Source: Candidatus Zixiibacteriota bacterium
Lineage (GTDB): Bacteria > Zixibacteria > MSB-5A5 > RBG-16-43-9
Assembly: GCA_029858245.1 (NCBI GenBank)
Contig: JAOUFL010000072.1
Span: forward strand, 1 to 10,041
DNA: 10,041 nt
Reading direction: 5' to 3'
Below are positions 6,756 to 10,041 of the stretch, one piece after another. The notes under the pieces are model-generated. The model had not been told where the DNA came from. It made no database searches and saw only the letters and a list, made by a program, of their open reading frames with translations. Within the stretch, counting starts at the first letter, position 1, and each line of letters starts with the position of its first letter. A program made the translations under genes and the position numbers.

Positions 6756-8024
6756 ATGTTAAAAAATTTTTGTTTAACTCTTTTCCTGAGCACAGCTTTG
6801 TCTTTTTCTACAGCCCGGGCAGATATCATTGCTTATGTGGTCAACAGTTATCCCGGGGATGAAACCTTATCTAAAATCAATCTGACTACCGGTGAGGTGG
6901 TCAACAATATCCTGAACTTAGGGGTATCTCCCAACCAGATAGTTATATGGGGTGATTCTGCCTATGTGGTCAACTCCCTGGACCACGATATCCAGGTTAT
7001 AAATCTTAAAACAGAGTCCACAGCCGGGTATATAAATATCGGGGAGCCAAGAAGTCCATACCATATGGCTTTTGCGGATTCCCAGTATGCCTATGTTACC
7101 AACTGGGCAACTAACACCATCTCTAAGGTCGATATAAAAAATCAAACTGTAGTGGGGGAGTATGGAGTGGGAAGGGCACCGGAAGGGATTCTTGCTGTGG
7201 GGAATAAGCTTTACATCTGCTGTTCTGGTTTTTCCTGGCCCAAAATAAGTGGTTTTTACAGACAGGATTTGATTTTCGATTCAGCCAAGAGGACAAAAGC
7301 ACTTAAAGCCCTTAGCTATATTCCGGGAAGGGTGTATGTGTTCGACTTAGACACAGAAACAGTTGTGGACAGTATCCTGGTGGGGCTAAATCCCCAATAT
7401 CTGGATTTAGACCCTGAAGGTGAGTTGAATGTGGTCTGCACTGGTGATTACTCCTCCGTAACCGGGAAAGTTTATAGGATAGATACCAGGACTAATACGG
7501 TTATTGACAGCATAAGCACAGGAGGAACTCCGGGTGTAATTTCCATCGGTGCAGATGGAATTGGATATTTAACAGCAGTGGGATGGACTCCAGACCCAGG
7601 TTTGATATACTCTTTTAACAGCATTGCGGATAGTATGATATACGGACAGGGAAATCCCATCACCACGGATTCTGGAGTGATATCAGTCACAACTCTTTTT
7701 CATTCGAAAGTTCTAAGCTGTAACTACCAGAGCGATAATGTTACTTTACTGGATTCATCCGGGACTCTTATTCAAAGGTATCTGGTAGGGAACGGACCGA
7801 TTTCTCTGGCTTTATATCCTCCCTGGATTGAAGGGGATTGTAATGGAGATGGAGAATTAACTGTTTCAGATGTGGTTTTTCTGATTAACTATCTTTTCAA
7901 AGGTGGATATCTACCTAAATTTTTATCCTCTGCAGATGCGAATTGTGATGGAAATGTTAGTGTAAGCGATGTGGTTTATTTGATTAATTACCTTTTCAAG
8001 GGCGGACCAGCGCCGGGGTGTTAG
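6756..8024 (+). CDS. Secreted YncE/BtuG-like beta-propeller with C-terminal dockerin
   Basis: This 422-residue protein begins with a signal peptide (1-22, cleavage near ARA-D). There is no lipobox cysteine. Residues 25-357 are repeated YVTN-type blades: AYVVNS (26-31, 69-74), AYVTNW (112-117), RVYVFDLDTETVVDSI (192-207) and KVYRIDTRTNTVIDSI (238-253). About seven blades fit. Residues 360-415 form a dockerin with two calcium loops: Asp361, Asn363, Asp365, Thr369 and Asp372, then Asp394, Asn396, Asp398, Ser402 and Asp405. Each loop is followed by a VSDVV-LINYLFKGG helix. The gene follows a TonB receptor under a cobalamin riboswitch. In Bacteroides, BtuG is a surface beta-propeller that captures B12 for BtuB, so a corrinoid-capture role is a reasonable inference. 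The dockerin could attach it to a cohesin-bearing surface protein, replacing the lipid anchor of BtuG. Other YncE-type ligands cannot be excluded. Confidence 0.88.
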   Translation: MLKNFCLTLFLSTALSFSTARADIIAYVVNSYPGDETLSKINLTTGEVVNNILNLGVSPNQIVIWGDSAYVVNSLDHDIQVINLKTESTAGYINIGEPRSPYHMAFADSQYAYVTNWATNTISKVDIKNQTVVGEYGVGRAPEGILAVGNKLYICCSGFSWPKISGFYRQDLIFDSAKRTKALKALSYIPGRVYVFDLDTETVVDSILVGLNPQYLDLDPEGELNVVCTGDYSSVTGKVYRIDTRTNTVIDSISTGGTPGVISIGADGIGYLTAVGWTPDPGLIYSFNSIADSMIYGQGNPITTDSGVISVTTLFHSKVLSCNYQSDNVTLLDSSGTLIQRYLVGNGPISLALYPPWIEGDCNGDGELTVSDVVFLINYLFKGGYLPKFLSSADANCDGNVSVSDVVYLINYLFKGGPAPGC

Positions 8025-8108
8025 AAATATGTGGAGTAGCAATAGGGGGTGCAGAGTCAGACGTTGTTCTTACATCATTACATCACCGTGACAGGTAAAT
8101 GTGAGTTA

Positions 8109-9302
8109 TTAGTCAAAGTCTTCGTATACCTCTCCAAGCTTTACTCCGCCAATAGTTCTACCTGTGTATTTCTCTTTCAATGAGAATTTCGCTTCTTCGA
8201 ATTCCTTGCTTCTTATACCATTCTCTAATACCAAGTAGGCTTCAACAAATGCAGCTAGATGGTCAGCTGATTTAACTAATTCCCCATCTCTAGGCTCATA
8301 TTTATCTTCATTGAAACTTTCGGTGATTTTATCTGAAGTTATCACTTCCCTTTTGTCTTCCTTAGTTATTATGTTTAAAAAAGGTTCACAAGTGAAAAGC
8401 TTCATATCTGAATGCCATGTTGACGGAATCAATGGATATATCCTCTCATCCATTTCCTCAGTCTCATATTGAGCAATCAAATCCTCAATACCAGATTTTT
8501 TTACGGGGTCAGTTATGTCTCTAGTAAGAATTTCTGGCATATCATGAAATAAAGCAGTGAAATAGTTATTAATAAGTCTTTTTTTGCACGCATTTATCTC
8601 TAAGGAAAACAGATAAGTTAATATTGCAGTAATTAGCATATGACCAAGAACAGAAGTTCTGGGAACCCTGTGTAAATGGCTCCATCTTACCTGAAAGCGA
8701 AGTTGGCCACACAAATCAACAAGGTTCTTTAAGTCGGAATACAATTCTAATCTTTGGATCGATGCTAAATTTTTGAGATAATATTTTTCTTGTTGAGCCT
8801 GCAATTCTCTCCTTATGTCTTGAATTTGATACCCATTTGGATTGGCCTGCTGAATTACATTAAATTCCCATCTAGAAGCATAAAGATGCGCAGCACCCAA
8901 AATCGTTCTGTTCAGACTTTCATCCATCTCTGAAAAATAAGTTTTGAATTTACTGCAAAAATTATTGCCAAGAGGACTGATTACTGGTTCAATTTCCTTA
9001 TACACCCATTTATTAAGCTCTTTGTACTTATCATTATCAGCCTTTATCCTATTGAACAATGGCGGTTTCAGGTCAGTAACAATAATGCGTTGAAGGAGTT
9101 CAAAGATTCCTCCTTCTATAATCTCTATCCAGTCAAACCCTATGCTATTGTTTTCTTCTTCAATTTTACCAAGAACCCATGCTATTATCATTTTGTGTGC
9201 TTGCTTGTCCAACTCTCTTAACTCCACGGGTCGTATTTTATCATTCCACCTTTGCATGTTGGCAGCGTCAAAAATTTTCAATATAAAGGATTTTCTTATC
9301 AT
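8109..9302 (-). CDS. YfbR-like HD-domain phosphohydrolase with degenerate N-terminal HD copy
   Basis: This 397-residue protein has an HD domain in its C-terminal half that matches the YfbR-type (HD_3) pattern: His221 (SVLGHML), His253-Asp254 and Glu257 (FHDMPEILTRDITDPVK), Asp262, and Asp347 (KSADHLAAF). YfbR enzymes are metal-dependent 5'-nucleotidases acting on deoxynucleoside monophosphates, so nucleotide phosphohydrolase activity is likely, though the substrate is unknown. The protein is twice the YfbR length. Its N-terminal half mirrors the HD core at a constant offset of 185 residues: His36, Phe67, Asp77 and Pro81 match His221, Phe252, Asp262 and Pro266. The HD pair there is Glu68-Leu69, so this copy looks non-catalytic. 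A strong ribosome site supports the ATG at 9302. The gene is monocistronic as far as visible, converging on the propeller gene and diverging from a possible restriction gene. Confidence 0.85.
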   Translation of the reverse strand: MIRKSFILKIFDAANMQRWNDKIRPVELRELDKQAHKMIIAWVLGKIEEENNSIGFDWIEIIEGGIFELLQRIIVTDLKPPLFNRIKADNDKYKELNKWVYKEIEPVISPLGNNFCSKFKTYFSEMDESLNRTILGAAHLYASRWEFNVIQQANPNGYQIQDIRRELQAQQEKYYLKNLASIQRLELYSDLKNLVDLCGQLRFQVRWSHLHRVPRTSVLGHMLITAILTYLFSLEINACKKRLINNYFTALFHDMPEILTRDITDPVKKSGIEDLIAQYETEEMDERIYPLIPSTWHSDMKLFTCEPFLNIITKEDKREVITSDKITESFNEDKYEPRDGELVKSADHLAAFVEAYLVLENGIRSKEFEEAKFSLKEKYTGRTIGGVKLGEVYEDFD

Positions 9303-9310
9303 GGGATCTT

Positions 9311-9318
9311 ACCTCCTT
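9311..9318 (-). promoter_or_regulatory. Consensus ribosome binding site of the HD-domain gene
   Basis: ACCTCCTT on the plus strand reads AAGGAGGT on the minus strand, a full match to the anti-Shine-Dalgarno core, eight bases before the ATG at 9302. It settles the start codon. Confidence 0.85.
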
Positions 9319-9324
9319 TTTGAC

Positions 9325-9344
9325 TTAAGTACATTTATACTTAA
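9325..9344. repeat. Palindrome upstream of the HD-domain gene
   Basis: TTAAGTA (9325-9331) and TACTTAA (9338-9344) form a perfect 7-bp inverted repeat with a 6-base spacer. It sits six bases beyond the ribosome site of the HD-domain gene. It could be an operator for a dimeric repressor or a leader hairpin. Low GC weakens it as an RNA structure. Confidence 0.4.
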
Positions 9345-9439
9345 TATCTGTTAAAACTTTTTGGATGTAAATTCACTCACCCCTTATTTTCCCTCCTATG
9401 GGATTTTTATTTATCATAATATATAAACTATGATTTTTA

Positions 9440-9468
9440 ATTTCAAGGGATGATTTGCAATTTGTCAA
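9440..9468 (-). promoter_or_regulatory. Possible promoter of the HD-domain gene
   Basis: On the minus strand TTGACA (complement of 9463-9468) is a perfect -35. TGAAAT (complement of 9440-9445) is a four-of-six -10 at 17-base spacing. The leader would be about 130 bases and would contain the palindrome at 9325-9344. AT-richness makes chance matches likely. Confidence 0.32.
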
Positions 9469-9555
9469 GAAATGATACCCAGTAATCATATCAACAGGAT
9501 AAGATTTTTTGTAGGGGTATTTCTAAAACTGCTTCCTAATTCCATTACATTTATC

Positions 9556-9583
9556 TTGACTTTCTTTTTTCATAGGGTAATAT
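9556..9583 (+). promoter_or_regulatory. Possible promoter of the truncated rightward gene
   Basis: TTGACT (9556-9561) and TAATAT (9578-9583) are separated by 16 bases. They match the -35 at five and the -10 at four of six positions. Transcription would start near 9590, giving a leader of about 37 bases before the ATG at 9627. Confidence 0.38.
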
Positions 9584-9626
9584 TTGATTGATTTCACTAT
9601 AACAAATCTAAGCAAGAGATAGCACA

Positions 9627-10041
9627 ATGCAGATTTTCTTAGTTCCAAGGTCTAATGAAACATCATATAAAAGCTTCCTAAGTACTATTGAGAATGGAGT
9701 CGATTTTTCAATTGTAGAGCCTTATCTTGATGAGAGAGGCAATAAAATCCTTAAACCATTTAAAAACTTATATGCTTGGGGAAGCAAGGAGACCAAAAAA
9801 AGCTCCTGGGATAAGATGGAACCTGATGATCTAGTACTTTTCTATAAAGGAAAGGATGAAGCAGAAAAGGAAGGAAAGTTCATGTTTGCAGGTAGACTAT
9901 TGTACAAACAGCATAGCCAGGACCTTGGAATAGCATTATGGCCTCCCAAACTTAAACAGGAGCCGTGGGTGTGTGTATTCTTTTTAAAGGATTTAAAGTC
10001 GATTTATATCCCATCCTCGGTTATAGCAGATTACGGTGAGT
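9627..10041 (+). CDS. N-terminal part of a PUA/EVE-like domain protein, cut by window end
   Basis: The frame is open from the ATG at 9627 to the window edge, giving 138 residues without a stop. A weak GAG lies eight bases upstream. The visible part starts with MQIFLVPRS and shows spaced tryptophans with a beta-rich pattern: YAWG (49-52), SSWDKMEPDDLVLFYKGK (59-76), FMFAGRLLYK (85-94), IALWPPK (102-108) and PWVCVFFLKDLKSIYIP (113-129). This tryptophan, acidic 'DDLVLFY', then 'F-F-GRL-YK' and 'LW' order resembles PUA/EVE/ASCH-fold domains at the N-terminus of modification-dependent restriction enzymes and related HNH or McrB-like proteins. The catalytic part, if any, lies beyond the window, so the function is unproven. 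Divergent placement from an HD phosphohydrolase would suit a defence region. Confidence 0.62.
   Translation, partial: MQIFLVPRSNETSYKSFLSTIENGVDFSIVEPYLDERGNKILKPFKNLYAWGSKETKKSSWDKMEPDDLVLFYKGKDEAEKEGKFMFAGRLLYKQHSQDLGIALWPPKLKQEPWVCVFFLKDLKSIYIPSSVIADYGE

Larger units (their letters stand above)
9303..9626. other. AT-rich divergent promoter region
   Basis: These 324 bases lie between the divergent HD-domain gene and the truncated rightward gene. They hold the consensus ribosome site of the HD gene, a 20-base palindrome just upstream of it, and candidate promoters in both directions. No RNA gene, repeat array or convincing small open frame is visible. Confidence 0.6.

Noticed and set aside
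6918..7690. Minus-strand open frames within the propeller gene
   Set aside because: They are shadows of repetitive blade coding sequence. The plus-strand protein has a signal peptide, blades and a dockerin.
8025..8108. Terminator between the converging propeller and HD genes
   Set aside because: No stable stem followed by a T run is visible on either strand. Only a short direct repeat (ACATCATT/ACATCACC near 8072-8088) was seen.
9142..9354. Plus-strand 70-residue open frame over the HD gene start
   Set aside because: It is antisense to the HD gene and runs through its consensus ribosome site. No independent support was seen.

Overview
The window reads as a piece of an AT-rich bacterial genome with a Gram-negative envelope. 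A TonB-dependent outer-membrane receptor and several exported proteins support the outer membrane. A paired dockerin module ending a secreted beta-propeller, plus short dispersed-type hairpins between genes, resembles what is seen in poorly cultured FCB-group lineages such as Zixibacteria and relatives. That placement is an impression from style, not a phylogeny.

Layout. At the left edge (38-487, +) is a small four-helix membrane protein of unknown function. A 263-base convergent gap (488-750) is packed with hairpins next to A or T runs, which look like terminators and dispersed repeats. A leftward block follows (3945 down to 751): a divergent ketol-acid reductoisomerase homologue, then two exported TPR paralogues that overlap by ATGA. 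The reductoisomerase has two of eight known active-site positions changed and no branched-chain amino acid pathway genes beside it.

The centre (4076-8024, +) is the most coherent system. It has a TTGACA/TAAAAT promoter, a cobalamin riboswitch, a leader with an intrinsic terminator and a 12-bp hairpin covering the start region, a BtuB-like TonB-dependent receptor, and a secreted beta-propeller with a C-terminal dockerin. Order and control match corrinoid uptake. The receptor/propeller pairing recalls Bacteroides BtuB-BtuG, where a propeller lipoprotein captures B12 for the transporter. Here the propeller carries a dockerin instead of a lipid anchor.

The right end has lower-GC-looking genes of different character. 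A leftward 397-residue HD-domain protein (8109-9302) appears to be a tandem duplication with a degenerate N-terminal HD copy. Divergent from it is the start of a gene cut by the window edge (9627-10041), whose visible part resembles PUA/EVE-like domains found at the N-terminus of modification-dependent restriction proteins. This could be the edge of a defence or accessory region, but the evidence in the window is thin.
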